Of a stretch of DNA of 11,293 bases, positions 1 through 7,079 are shown piece after piece. The position numbers were made by a program, and so were the translations under genes. The notes beneath the pieces were generated by a model. That model ran no database searches, was not told the DNA's origin, and worked only from the letters and a program-made list of their open reading frames with translations. Source of the stretch: Firmicutes bacterium UBA6226 (GTDB taxonomy: Bacteria; Bacillota_A; Clostridia; Peptostreptococcales; Acidaminobacteraceae); contig DJWQ01000136.1 of assembly GCA_002441045.1 (NCBI GenBank), positions 2,994 through 14,286 of the forward strand, in the 5' to 3' direction. Numbering within the stretch: the stretch's first letter is position 1; the number at the start of each line of letters is the position of its first letter.

Positions 1-22
1 GCGTAGAGATGGGGAGGAAAAG

Positions 23-292
23 TTGTCTAACAAGCAAAGAGATATTTTAATGAGAGTTTTATTGGTATTTATGATCTGCATTTTGACGATTATGATTGTG
101 AATAAGCTTAGGGTGGATTATGAGTTGGGATATAACAGCGAAGACGTCTCAGTTCTAAATCTACTGAACATTAATACTGATGAAAAAAGTCAAATGATTA
201 ATCGCGTCAGCTTTGATACTTCATTCGATATTAGTCTTCAAGACGATTACAACTTTCAAGAAAAATATAAGAATGTTGCTGTTAAAAATTAA
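23..292 (+). CDS. Small single-pass membrane protein, unknown function
   Basis: I do not recognise this 89-residue protein. Residues about 9-28 are a strongly hydrophobic helix (VLLVFMICILTIMIV core) preceded by K/R residues, which predicts one N-terminal membrane anchor with the cytoplasmic side first. Residues 29-89 are polar and rich in D, N and S, probably outside the membrane, with no motif I can name. The start is a TTG at 23, chosen because a GGGGAGG ribosome site lies 5 nt before it. The frame stays open to the left edge (no stop in positions 2-22), so the gene could begin upstream of the window. A TAG at 4-6 in another frame could be the end of a preceding gene. A strong intrinsic terminator follows at 326-351, which supports this as the last gene of its transcription unit. 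Confidence 0.6.
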   Translation: MSNKQRDILMRVLLVFMICILTIMIVNKLRVDYELGYNSEDVSVLNLLNINTDEKSQMINRVSFDTSFDISLQDDYNFQEKYKNVAVKN

Positions 293-296
293 TGGT

Positions 297-324
297 TTGT
301 TTTCAAAGTGAAAATTGTTATAAT
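297..324 (+). promoter_or_regulatory. Candidate extended -10 promoter for miaB
   Basis: Positions 316-324 read TGTTATAAT, a perfect TG-N-TATAAT extended -10 element. A weak -35 (TTGTTT, 297-302, matching only the TTG) lies 16 nt upstream, acceptable for an extended -10 promoter. Transcription would start near 331, inside the left arm of the terminator hairpin, leaving a leader of about 148 nt before miaB. The call rests on consensus match only. Confidence 0.5.
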
Positions 325-325
325 T

Positions 326-351
326 AGAAGGGGAAATTTTCCCCTTTTTTT
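326..351 (+). terminator. Intrinsic terminator after the small membrane protein gene
   Basis: AAGGGG (328-333) pairs with CCCCTT (341-346) around a 7-nt A/T loop, and the pairing can extend inwards through A-T pairs. It is followed by an uninterrupted T run (345-351). This is a textbook rho-independent terminator, 34 nt after the stop codon at 292. Its left arm coincides with the start point predicted for the promoter at 297-324. Confidence 0.85.
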
Positions 352-441
352 CGTGCGATTTTTATGCTGGAAGGCGATGCACGATTTACCGTAAAAAGGC
401 CGTAGGCTGATATAGAGAGTAGGGCGAGTGGTTATGCGCCC
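351..441 (+). other. Structured leader upstream of miaB (unclassified)
   Basis: The stretch between the terminator and miaB is more GC-rich than the other gaps and holds several inverted repeats. TCGTGC (351-356) pairs with GCACGA (379-384) over a 22-nt interior. TTTAC/GTAAA lies at 385-395. A short GCC/GGC hairpin sits at 399-407. GGGCG (422-426) pairs with CGCCC (437-441) around a 10-nt loop. I could match none of it to SAM, cobalamin, cyclic-di-GMP or T-box motifs, and it has no tRNA T-arm signature. It may be a folded 5' leader with a regulatory role, or incidental structure. Confidence 0.35.
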
Positions 442-478
442 GTAAAATGAGATTGAATTAGAAGGTTAGGAGAAACAC

Positions 479-1924
479 ATGTCTAAGAGAGAAACACTCA
501 ATATCGAATCAATGGAGACGATACTAGAAAACAACGATGAGCATATCAGAAACATTAGAAACCTCAACGAGGCGCATTATACAGAGCTTCAGCACCGTAA
601 GAAGGCGATCATAGTTACTTACGGTTGTCAGATGAATGAGCACGACTCAGAGAAGCTCAATGCCATGCTGGTGGATATGGGCTATGAGATTACGAAGAAG
701 TTTGACGATTCGGATTTGATCATATTCAATACGTGTGCGGTGCGTGAGAATGCCGAGTTTAAAGTGTATGGCAATCTTGGGCATGTGAAGAAGCTTAAAG
801 AGAAAAAACCGGATTTGACACTTGCGGTGTGTGGCTGTATGATGCAGCAACCGCATATTGTTGCGGAGATTAAGAAAAAATATAAATACGTTGACCTCGT
901 ATTTGGAACGCACAACCTGATTAACTTCCCTTCGTTACTTGAAGCGACATTGACAGGGAAAGGTCAAGTGATAGAGGTTTGGGATACAGAGGGCGATGTC
1001 ATCGAAGGTATGAGATCCAATCGTAAGAAGGACGTTAAAGCCTATGTGAACATCATGTTTGGCTGTGATAATTTCTGTACTTACTGTATCGTTCCTTATA
1101 CGAGAGGTAGGGAGCGCAGTCGTAAACTTGAGGACATTGTTGAGGAAATCAGAAGCCTCGCACTCAATGGCACAAAAGAAGTCATGCTGCTTGGACAAAA
1201 CGTCAACTCATATGGTAAGACGCTTGAAAATCCTGCTGATTTCGCGGATCTTCTCCTTGCAGTCAATGCCATCGAAGGACTTGAGCGCATCCGATTTATG
1301 ACCTCGCATCCTAAGGACATTTCACAAAAGCTCATCGAAACTATGGCTGCTGCTGACAAAGTATGTGAATACTTGCATTTACCGGTTCAAGCGGGTAGCA
1401 ACTCCGTGTTAAAACGCATGAACCGCAGATATACCAGAGAACAGTACCTCGATATTTTAGATCGTGCAAGGAGCTTAATGCCAGAACTTGGCGTAACTAC
1501 TGACATCATCATGGGTTTTCCTGGTGAGACCGATGAGGACTTTGCTGAGACAGTGGATATCGTTAAGCGCGTGGGCTATGACTCTGCGTTTACGTATCTG
1601 TATTCCATCAGAACGGGAACACCGGCTGCGAAGTTTGAAGATCAGGTGCCTGAGGATGTAAAGCACGCTAGAATCACCGAGCTGCTTTCAGTACTCAATC
1701 CAATGGTAGAAGAAAAGATGCATTCATACGCGGGCAAGTCCGTTGAAATCTTGGTTGAGGATTTCTCTAAGAGCTCAAAGGCAGTTTTGATGGGACGTAC
1801 GAGAAACAACCTTACAGTGACCTTTGAAGGCGATGCTGAGTTGATCGGCAAGCTGGTGATGGTGAAGATTACTAAGCCTAAGAAATTTTCACTGTTTGGC
1901 GAAGTTGAATCGATTGTGCGCTAA
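479..1924 (+). CDS. miaB: tRNA-2-methylthio-N6-dimethylallyladenosine synthase MiaB
   Basis: MiaB is a radical-SAM methylthiotransferase that converts i6A37 to ms2i6A37 in tRNAs reading UNN codons, in the cytoplasm. The N-terminal UPF0004 domain (about residues 42-150) carries the three auxiliary-cluster cysteines: C50 in YGCQMNEHDSE, C86 in NTCAVRE and C120 in CGCM. The radical-SAM core has C196-x3-C200-x2-C203 in FGCDNFCTYC, followed by the IVPYTRGRE signature. A TRAM RNA-binding domain fills about 413-480. At 481 residues it is slightly longer than typical because of an N-terminal extension of about 40 residues. The ATG at 479 has AGGAG (468-472) 6 nt upstream. All cluster ligands are present, so it should be active. 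TRGRE and the YGCQMNEHDSE form favour MiaB over MtaB or RimO. It precedes mutS by 99 nt, a common order in Firmicutes. Confidence 0.96.
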   Translation: MSKRETLNIESMETILENNDEHIRNIRNLNEAHYTELQHRKKAIIVTYGCQMNEHDSEKLNAMLVDMGYEITKKFDDSDLIIFNTCAVRENAEFKVYGNLGHVKKLKEKKPDLTLAVCGCMMQQPHIVAEIKKKYKYVDLVFGTHNLINFPSLLEATLTGKGQVIEVWDTEGDVIEGMRSNRKKDVKAYVNIMFGCDNFCTYCIVPYTRGRERSRKLEDIVEEIRSLALNGTKEVMLLGQNVNSYGKTLENPADFADLLLAVNAIEGLERIRFMTSHPKDISQKLIETMAAADKVCEYLHLPVQAGSNSVLKRMNRRYTREQYLDILDRARSLMPELGVTTDIIMGFPGETDEDFAETVDIVKRVGYDSAFTYLYSIRTGTPAAKFEDQVPEDVKHARITELLSVLNPMVEEKMHSYAGKSVEILVEDFSKSSKAVLMGRTRNNLTVTFEGDAELIGKLVMVKITKPKKFSLFGEVESIVR

Positions 1925-1955
1925 ACAAGAACGCCTTGTGAAATCAAACTTGCAC

Positions 1956-1985
1956 AGTCATTTTATGTTATGACTTTTTGAAGTC
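1956..1985 (+). other. Overlapping alternative hairpins between miaB and mutS
   Basis: AGTCAT (1956-1961) is the exact complement of ATGACT (1970-1975), and the stem is followed by five Ts (1975-1979), resembling a weak intrinsic terminator. The right arm also belongs to a second hairpin, GACTT (1972-1976) with AAGTC (1981-1985), so the two cannot form together. A separate 5-bp inverted repeat, ACAAG/CTTGT, lies at 1925-1939 directly after the miaB stop. The stems have only about two G-C pairs each, so termination would be partial at best. No strong promoter is visible for mutS, although ATGACT (1970-1975) and TTAAAT (1994-1999), 18 nt apart, are a poor 4/6 plus 4/6 match. Confidence 0.3.
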
Positions 1986-2023
1986 AATTGAGTTTAAATT
2001 ATTGAGTTCTAAGGGATGGGAAA

Positions 2024-4711
2024 ATGATGACGATAGATAAATCCAAGCTGACCCCAATGATGCGTCAGTACTTCGAAATTAAAGAAAACTACATGGACTA
2101 CATCCTATTTTATAGATTGGGCGATTTCTACGAAATGTTCTTTGACGATGCCATTCGTGCGTCCAGAGAACTGGAAATCACACTGACAGCCCGTAACTGT
2201 GGTCTTGAAGAAAAAGCGCCGCTGTGTGGTGTGCCATATCATGCGGTGGACGGCTATATTAAAAAGCTAGTGGAAAAGGGGATCAAGATCGCTATCTGCG
2301 AGCAAACGGAAGATCCTGCGCTAGCAAAGGGACTTGTAAAGCGTGAGGTTGTGAGAATTATCACGCCGGGTACGATTACTGAGCCTGAGATGCTGGACGA
2401 AGGGAACTACAATTATGTGGCTGCAGTGGGTGAGTACGAGGGCAGCTTGGCGCTGGCTTACTGCGATATCACTACCGGACTGATGAAAACCACTCAGTTT
2501 GGTTCTGTGGACAAATTGATCGACGAGCTGATTAAAGTTGAGCCAAGTGAGCTGATCTTTTCCGAGCGCACACCACTCTCTTCTGAAGTATTAAACCAAC
2601 TGGATGCCTTAAGCGTCACTGTGACGCCTTACCTCGATCACGCGTTTCAGATTCACGCTTCAGAGCGTATTATTTCGCGTATTTTAAATGTCTTTTCTGT
2701 GGAAAGTGTTGGATTTGTGGAACCTTCAGCGATGCTCATCGCATCGGGCGCACTCCTTGCTTACGTGGAAGAGACGGCAAAGGTACCGCTGAACCACTTT
2801 AACAAAATCGACATTTACAGCCATTCCAAATTCATGGTGCTGGATAAGTTTACACGTCGTAACCTCGAGCTTGTGGAAACCATGCGCACAAAGGATAAGA
2901 AGGGCAGTCTTTTGTGGGTTTTGGATAAAACGTGCACAGCTATGGGCGCTAGAAGACTTAAGGCATGGGTGGAAGAACCACTCATCGACATAGACGAAAT
3001 TCAAAAAAGACTCAGTACCGTTGAGGTTCTGGTAGATGACCTATTACTGAGAAGCGATCTTCGAACGCATTTGAAGCAAATATACGATTTAGAACGACTG
3101 ACCTCAAAACTGGTCTACGGTAGTATTAACCCAAGAGACCTCATCGCTTTAAAGCAGTCAATCTTTGTGTTACCTGAAATCAAGGGCTGCATCGATACAC
3201 TTGAAGCAGGTGAGTTTGAAACCATCAACTCAGACATAGACGCTTTAACGGATATCTATGATTTGATCGATGCGTGTATCGTAGAGGAACCGCCATATAC
3301 TGTTAAAGACGGAGGCGTTATTAAAACGGAGTACCATCCGGAAATTGCCACACTAAGAGATGCAGTTGCAAACGGTAAGAATTGGATTCTTGAAATCGAG
3401 CAATCTGAGCGTGAGAGAACGGGCATCAAAACTTTAAAAGTAGGCTTTAACAAAGTTTTTGGTTATTATATCGAAATTTCCAAGGGCAGTGCAAAGAATG
3501 CCCCTGAAACTTATATCAGAAAGCAAACCCTTGCTAATGCAGAGCGTTTTATCACGCCTGAGCTTAAGCAACTGGAAGAAACCGTGCTTGGGGCAGAAGA
3601 AAAAATTGTTCGCCTTGAGCAAGAACTTTTCAGTGAGCTAAAGCAAAGTATCATGGTACACGTAGACCGTATTCAGAAGACGGCGAGAGCGATTGCGTCA
3701 CTCGATGCACTGTTGTCGTTTGCAGAGTGCAGTTACCGCTATGGGTTTGTAAAACCTAAAGTAACAGGTAAAGACACCATACAAATCAAAAATGGCCGTC
3801 ATCCTGTCATCGAAAGAATCTTCAACGAAGTGCCTTTCGTGCCAAACGATACACTTTTAGATCAAAAGGCGCACAAGTTTTACATCATCACAGGGCCCAA
3901 TATGGCTGGTAAATCAACGTATCTCAGACAGGTGGCGCTGATCACTTTGATCGCTCAGATTGGGTGCTTTGTACCTGCTGAAAAGGCGGAAATCGGCGTG
4001 GTCGATCGCATCTTTACACGCGTTGGCGCTTCTGATGACCTCTCACAAGGTCAATCGACCTTTATGGTAGAGATGAATGAGCTGGCAAACATTTTAAACA
4101 ATGCGACATCAAAGTCGCTGATCATACTCGACGAAATTGGTAGAGGCACCAGCACCTACGATGGTTTGTCCATCGCTTGGAGCGTGGTGGAATACCTCAG
4201 TCAGCACTCTGGTATCCATGCGAAGACTATGTTTGCGACGCACTATCACGAGCTCACTGAACTTGAGGGTAAAATCGATGGGGTGTGCAACTTTAGGATT
4301 TCTGTCAAAGAATCCAGAGATGACATTATCTTCTTAAGAAAAATTGAACGCGGTGGTGCGAATCAAAGCTTTGGTATACAAGTGGCGAAGCTTGCAGGTG
4401 TACCTGACCCAGTCATCGAACGTGCAAAGCAAATTCTAGCGAAGCTGGAAATTAACGATATTAACAACAACATTCAAAACTTAACAGCAGAGTCTGGTAT
4501 GGATCTGTCTTTAGAGAGTGGTCAAGACACCGGAGTAAATGGCTCGCAACATCAATCAAGTAATGCTTTTAGAGCCCAGTCCACAGGCGCTAACCAGATT
4601 TCAGAGGGATTGTATCACTATTTAGACAAACTGGAAGTAGAGCAAATGACGCCGATCGAAGCGATGAATGCACTTTACAACATCGTGAATCAGTTTAAGG
4701 CGGATAAGTAA
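2024..4711 (+). CDS. mutS: DNA mismatch repair protein MutS
   Basis: MutS recognises base-base mismatches and small insertion/deletion loops and, as an ATP-driven sliding clamp, recruits MutL. The N-terminal mismatch-binding domain contains GDFYEMF (33-39), giving the Phe-x-Glu reader pair F35 and E37. Connector, lever and clamp domains follow. The ABC-type ATPase has Walker A GPNMAGKST (624-632) and Walker B with signature region LIILDEIGRGTSTYDG (699-714), then FATHYHEL. A helix-turn-helix region ends near residue 809. A polar S/G/Q/N-rich linker (about 812-860) leads to the conserved C-terminal TPIEAMNALYNIV helix. Its 895 residues are close to the usual 850-890. Two ATGs stand in tandem (2024 and 2027) after an AAGGGA ribosome site (2011-2016); 2024 gives the better spacing. 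mutL follows after 38 nt, so the two are probably one transcript. It is clearly MutS1, not MutS2, because the mismatch-reader motif is present and no Smr domain is. Confidence 0.98.
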   Translation: MMTIDKSKLTPMMRQYFEIKENYMDYILFYRLGDFYEMFFDDAIRASRELEITLTARNCGLEEKAPLCGVPYHAVDGYIKKLVEKGIKIAICEQTEDPALAKGLVKREVVRIITPGTITEPEMLDEGNYNYVAAVGEYEGSLALAYCDITTGLMKTTQFGSVDKLIDELIKVEPSELIFSERTPLSSEVLNQLDALSVTVTPYLDHAFQIHASERIISRILNVFSVESVGFVEPSAMLIASGALLAYVEETAKVPLNHFNKIDIYSHSKFMVLDKFTRRNLELVETMRTKDKKGSLLWVLDKTCTAMGARRLKAWVEEPLIDIDEIQKRLSTVEVLVDDLLLRSDLRTHLKQIYDLERLTSKLVYGSINPRDLIALKQSIFVLPEIKGCIDTLEAGEFETINSDIDALTDIYDLIDACIVEEPPYTVKDGGVIKTEYHPEIATLRDAVANGKNWILEIEQSERERTGIKTLKVGFNKVFGYYIEISKGSAKNAPETYIRKQTLANAERFITPELKQLEETVLGAEEKIVRLEQELFSELKQSIMVHVDRIQKTARAIASLDALLSFAECSYRYGFVKPKVTGKDTIQIKNGRHPVIERIFNEVPFVPNDTLLDQKAHKFYIITGPNMAGKSTYLRQVALITLIAQIGCFVPAEKAEIGVVDRIFTRVGASDDLSQGQSTFMVEMNELANILNNATSKSLIILDEIGRGTSTYDGLSIAWSVVEYLSQHSGIHAKTMFATHYHELTELEGKIDGVCNFRISVKESRDDIIFLRKIERGGANQSFGIQVAKLAGVPDPVIERAKQILAKLEINDINNNIQNLTAESGMDLSLESGQDTGVNGSQHQSSNAFRAQSTGANQISEGLYHYLDKLEVEQMTPIEAMNALYNIVNQFKADK

Positions 4712-4749
4712 TCACAAGTTGAAGTAAATCTGTAAATAGGGGGAGCTAT

Positions 4750-6960
4750 ATGAACGACAATCGCATAATGAAGCTCGATGAGCGTACCGCAAGTAAAATT
4801 GCAGCGGGAGAAGTTGTAGAGCGCCCAGCAATGGTCATAAAAGAGCTTGTGGAAAATGCCATCGACGCAGGGGCAACGCAAGTTAGCGTTGAGATAAAAA
4901 AAGGTGGCAAGAGTTTTATCAAGGTATCTGATAATGGTAACGGGATTCATTATGACGATCTCCCTTTGGTGTTTGAGCGTCATGCCACTAGTAAGATTAG
5001 AAGTATTGAGGACCTGTATCAAACTGCCTCTCTTGGATTTAGAGGTGAGGCGCTTGCCAGCATCTGTGCAGTGGCTTCTGTGGAGCTCATCACACTTAAA
5101 GTGGGCGAATTGGTTGGTAGACGCGTCGAAGCAGCAGGTGGTAAGATTTTAAAAATCAGCGAGATTGGTACCACGCAGGGGACGACGATTTTAGTGAAAG
5201 ATCTTTTCTTTAATACGCCTGCTCGCCTAAAATTCTTAAAAAGCGACTCTGCTGAGGGCCGTTCAATTACAGAGCTTATGGGGTATCTGGCGCTTTCACA
5301 TCCTGAAGTGATGTTTAAATATACCTCAGATGATAAGCTCGTCTTTCACACACAAGGAAAAGGTAGCCTGATGAATGCCATCTTTGCCGTGTTTGATCAA
5401 GGAATGGTAAAAGGACTTTATGAGATCTCTGATAAAGCAGATGACCTTATACTTAATGGCTATATCTCAAGGTTTGATTATACAAAGGGCTCTCGTGCGT
5501 ATCAGCTGGTTTTCGTCAATGGTAGATACGTTAAGAGCGACCTCGTTAAAGAAGTGATCCAAATGGCGTACAAACCATATATGATGCACAATCGCTATCC
5601 AGTGTGTGTCCTGTTTTTAGAGATTCCGCCAAGCGAAATCGACGTTAATATTCACCCAGCAAAAACTGAAATCAAATTCCATGAAGATGGCGCGGTAAAA
5701 CAGTTTATCTACAGTGCCCTTAAAAAGGCTTTTAATTTATACGATCAAGTACCAAAGGTGACCTTCAAAGAGAAAGAAGTCTTTGTTATGAAAACTGCAC
5801 CGACTGAAGCGGAGAAGATGACACAGTTGTCGATGAATGCTGGGAAGGGTGTAAATAATACCGTTTATAAAGAGGGTATAAAAGACGAAATTAGAGACGA
5901 TAGAAAAAATGAAATAAAAGATGAAATAAAAGATGAAATTAAAAGCAAAATCAATGATGACTTTAAGAGTGGATTTATAGACCAAGTCAAAGACCAAGTC
6001 AAAGACCAAGTCAAAGATCAAGTCAAAGACCAAGTTAAAGACCAAGTTAAAGACCAAGTTAAAGACCATGTTAAATACCAAACTGTACCTGATAGTAATC
6101 AATATGTAAATGATGCGATTATAAAAGATAACAATGACACGATTGATGAAGAAAGTAAGAGTCAGACTATAAATCAAACTATAAGTCAAACAAAAAGTCA
6201 GACTAAAAGTCCATATCCTTCACCTTCAAGGGCATATGAAAAGATTGAGTCCACAGGACGTAGCAATAGCATACCGAAGCAGTTTGATTTTTCTTCACTT
6301 ACGAGCTTTGCCACTTCTGCTCTTGAGGAATCAGGAGTCGTACTAGACGCACCGATTGCACTTGAAAACGAATATGAAGACCGCCATACGATCTACGATG
6401 ATTTAAGGTATGTGGGTGTGTTTAACAACACTTACTTGCTCTATGAAAAAGACAATAGTCTCTATCTCATCGATCAACACGCAGCACATGAGAAGATTCT
6501 CTATGAGCAGTTTATGTCAGCGTTTGAAAGAGGAACGATTCAGTCACAGCTACTGTTGATTCCTGAGGTTTTGTCCTTTAGCAAGCTTGAGATGACGCGA
6601 TTTGATGAGGTTGCGCCGCTGTTACATGATATGGGATTTGCCGTAGAAGTGTTTGGCGACGATGGCGTGGTGATGCGTGAAATCCCGACGTTATTCAGTT
6701 TGTCGCAGGGGCGAGAGTTGGTGCAGGCGATCTTCGAAAACGCCAGGGATCACGTCGACGACCAGATGCGCTATCAAATAGCAGAGAAGGCGTGCAAGGC
6801 GGCGATTAAGGCGCACGATGCGATTCACAGTGATGAGGAGGCGGCGCTGATTGAGTCCCTGAAAGGGCTCCAGTCGCCATATACTTGTCCACATGGGCGA
6901 CCAATTATCATTAGTTTTTCACTCACAGAAATAGAGAAGAAATTCAAAAGAATTTTATAA
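4750..6960 (+). CDS. mutL: DNA mismatch repair endonuclease MutL with repeat-expanded linker
   Basis: MutL is the GHKL ATPase that couples MutS mismatch recognition to strand incision. The N-terminal ATPase shows IAAGEVVERP, KELVEN with catalytic E32 and Mg-binding N36, DNGNGI (61-66), and GFRGEAL (96-102). The C-terminal domain has the complete metal-dependent endonuclease set: DQHAAHEKILYE (575-586, the DQHA-x2-E-x4-E motif), ACKAA (681-685 region) and CPHGRP (713-718), so it should nick DNA itself as in bacteria without MutH. QLLLIP (600-605) fits the sliding-clamp-binding motif of such proteins. The 736 residues exceed the usual 600-650. The excess lies in the linker (about 340-545), which contains tetrapeptide arrays of the KDEI/DQVK and SQTK types. 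The ATG at 4750 follows GGGGGAG (4739-4745); M7 is a possible alternative start. The reading frame is intact through the repeats. Confidence 0.97.
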   Translation: MNDNRIMKLDERTASKIAAGEVVERPAMVIKELVENAIDAGATQVSVEIKKGGKSFIKVSDNGNGIHYDDLPLVFERHATSKIRSIEDLYQTASLGFRGEALASICAVASVELITLKVGELVGRRVEAAGGKILKISEIGTTQGTTILVKDLFFNTPARLKFLKSDSAEGRSITELMGYLALSHPEVMFKYTSDDKLVFHTQGKGSLMNAIFAVFDQGMVKGLYEISDKADDLILNGYISRFDYTKGSRAYQLVFVNGRYVKSDLVKEVIQMAYKPYMMHNRYPVCVLFLEIPPSEIDVNIHPAKTEIKFHEDGAVKQFIYSALKKAFNLYDQVPKVTFKEKEVFVMKTAPTEAEKMTQLSMNAGKGVNNTVYKEGIKDEIRDDRKNEIKDEIKDEIKSKINDDFKSGFIDQVKDQVKDQVKDQVKDQVKDQVKDQVKDHVKYQTVPDSNQYVNDAIIKDNNDTIDEESKSQTINQTISQTKSQTKSPYPSPSRAYEKIESTGRSNSIPKQFDFSSLTSFATSALEESGVVLDAPIALENEYEDRHTIYDDLRYVGVFNNTYLLYEKDNSLYLIDQHAAHEKILYEQFMSAFERGTIQSQLLLIPEVLSFSKLEMTRFDEVAPLLHDMGFAVEVFGDDGVVMREIPTLFSLSQGRELVQAIFENARDHVDDQMRYQIAEKACKAAIKAHDAIHSDEEAALIESLKGLQSPYTCPHGRPIIISFSLTEIEKKFKRIL
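5881..6075 (+). repeat. 12-nt tandem repeat array inside mutL (KDEI then DQVK units)
   Basis: The array is an in-phase 12-nt periodicity of about 16 units, encoding tetrapeptides of the form K-D/N-E/Q-I/V. The left part (5881-5976) is diverged (KDEI, RDDR, KNEI, KDEI, KDEI, KSKI and so on). The right part (5980-6075, residues 411-442) is nearly perfect: seven DQVK units and one DHVK. Units 1-4 of the perfect block spell valine GTC and units 5-8 spell it GTT, and unit 4 alone has GAT for Asp, which suggests stepwise duplication of blocks. Each GTC unit also holds a GAC-CAA-GTC mini-inverted repeat. As 12 is a multiple of three, copy-number change would alter linker length without breaking the frame. 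Confidence 0.95.
6160..6207 (+). repeat. Second 12-nt tandem repeat in mutL (SQTI/SQTK units)
   Basis: Four consecutive 12-nt units encode SQTI, NQTI, SQTK and SQTK (residues 471-486), with a fifth unit beginning as another Ser. The units differ at several synonymous positions (CAG/CAA, ACT/ACA), so this array is older or less homogenised than the DQVK block 85 nt upstream. It has the same period but an unrelated unit sequence. Confidence 0.85.
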
Positions 6961-7031
6961 GCGTTCTTTTCTAAATTGAAATATTTCATTTTGGTATCAC
7001 TTTACAAATAAGCATTTTCTTTTCCAGTATT

Positions 7032-7040
7032 TGTTATAAA
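7032..7040 (+). promoter_or_regulatory. Candidate extended -10 promoter for the 7080 membrane protein gene
   Basis: TGTTATAAA (7032-7040) fits TG-N-TATAAT with one mismatch. No good -35 lies at the right distance: the nearest match, TTTACA (7001-7006), is 28 nt upstream. The predicted start near 7047 leaves a leader of about 33 nt. The 119-nt gap after mutL has no convincing terminator; TGAAATATTTCA (6977-6988) is palindromic but lacks any loop or GC stem. Confidence 0.4.
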
Positions 7041-7079
7041 ATAGTGGCAAGAAGATGCTTTATTTTTTAGGAGAAAAGG

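Noticed and set aside
351..478. tRNA or known riboswitch in the miaB leader
   Set aside because: No T-arm GTTCRA-type sequence, no acceptor stem closure, and no recognisable SAM, cobalamin, cyclic-di-GMP or T-box core.
4690..5022. Minus-strand open frame of 110 codons across the mutS-mutL junction
   Set aside because: It overlaps the conserved N-terminal ATPase of MutL, and its composition is not convincing for a real protein. Treated as a shadow.
5980..6075. Possibility that the repeat array is a CRISPR or an intergenic satellite
   Set aside because: The units are contiguous without spacers, 12 nt long and in frame within mutL, so it is a coding tandem repeat.
5737..6189. Minus-strand open frame of 150 codons opposite the mutL linker, encoding repeated FNLV/FDLV units
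   Set aside because: It is the reverse reading of the 12-nt repeat, which keeps any frame open. It lies wholly inside an intact mutL and its hydrophobic repeat is a by-product of the array.
6977..6992. Terminator after mutL (TGAAATATTTCA plus TTTT)
   Set aside because: The palindrome has no loop and almost no G-C pairs, so a stable terminator hairpin is unlikely.
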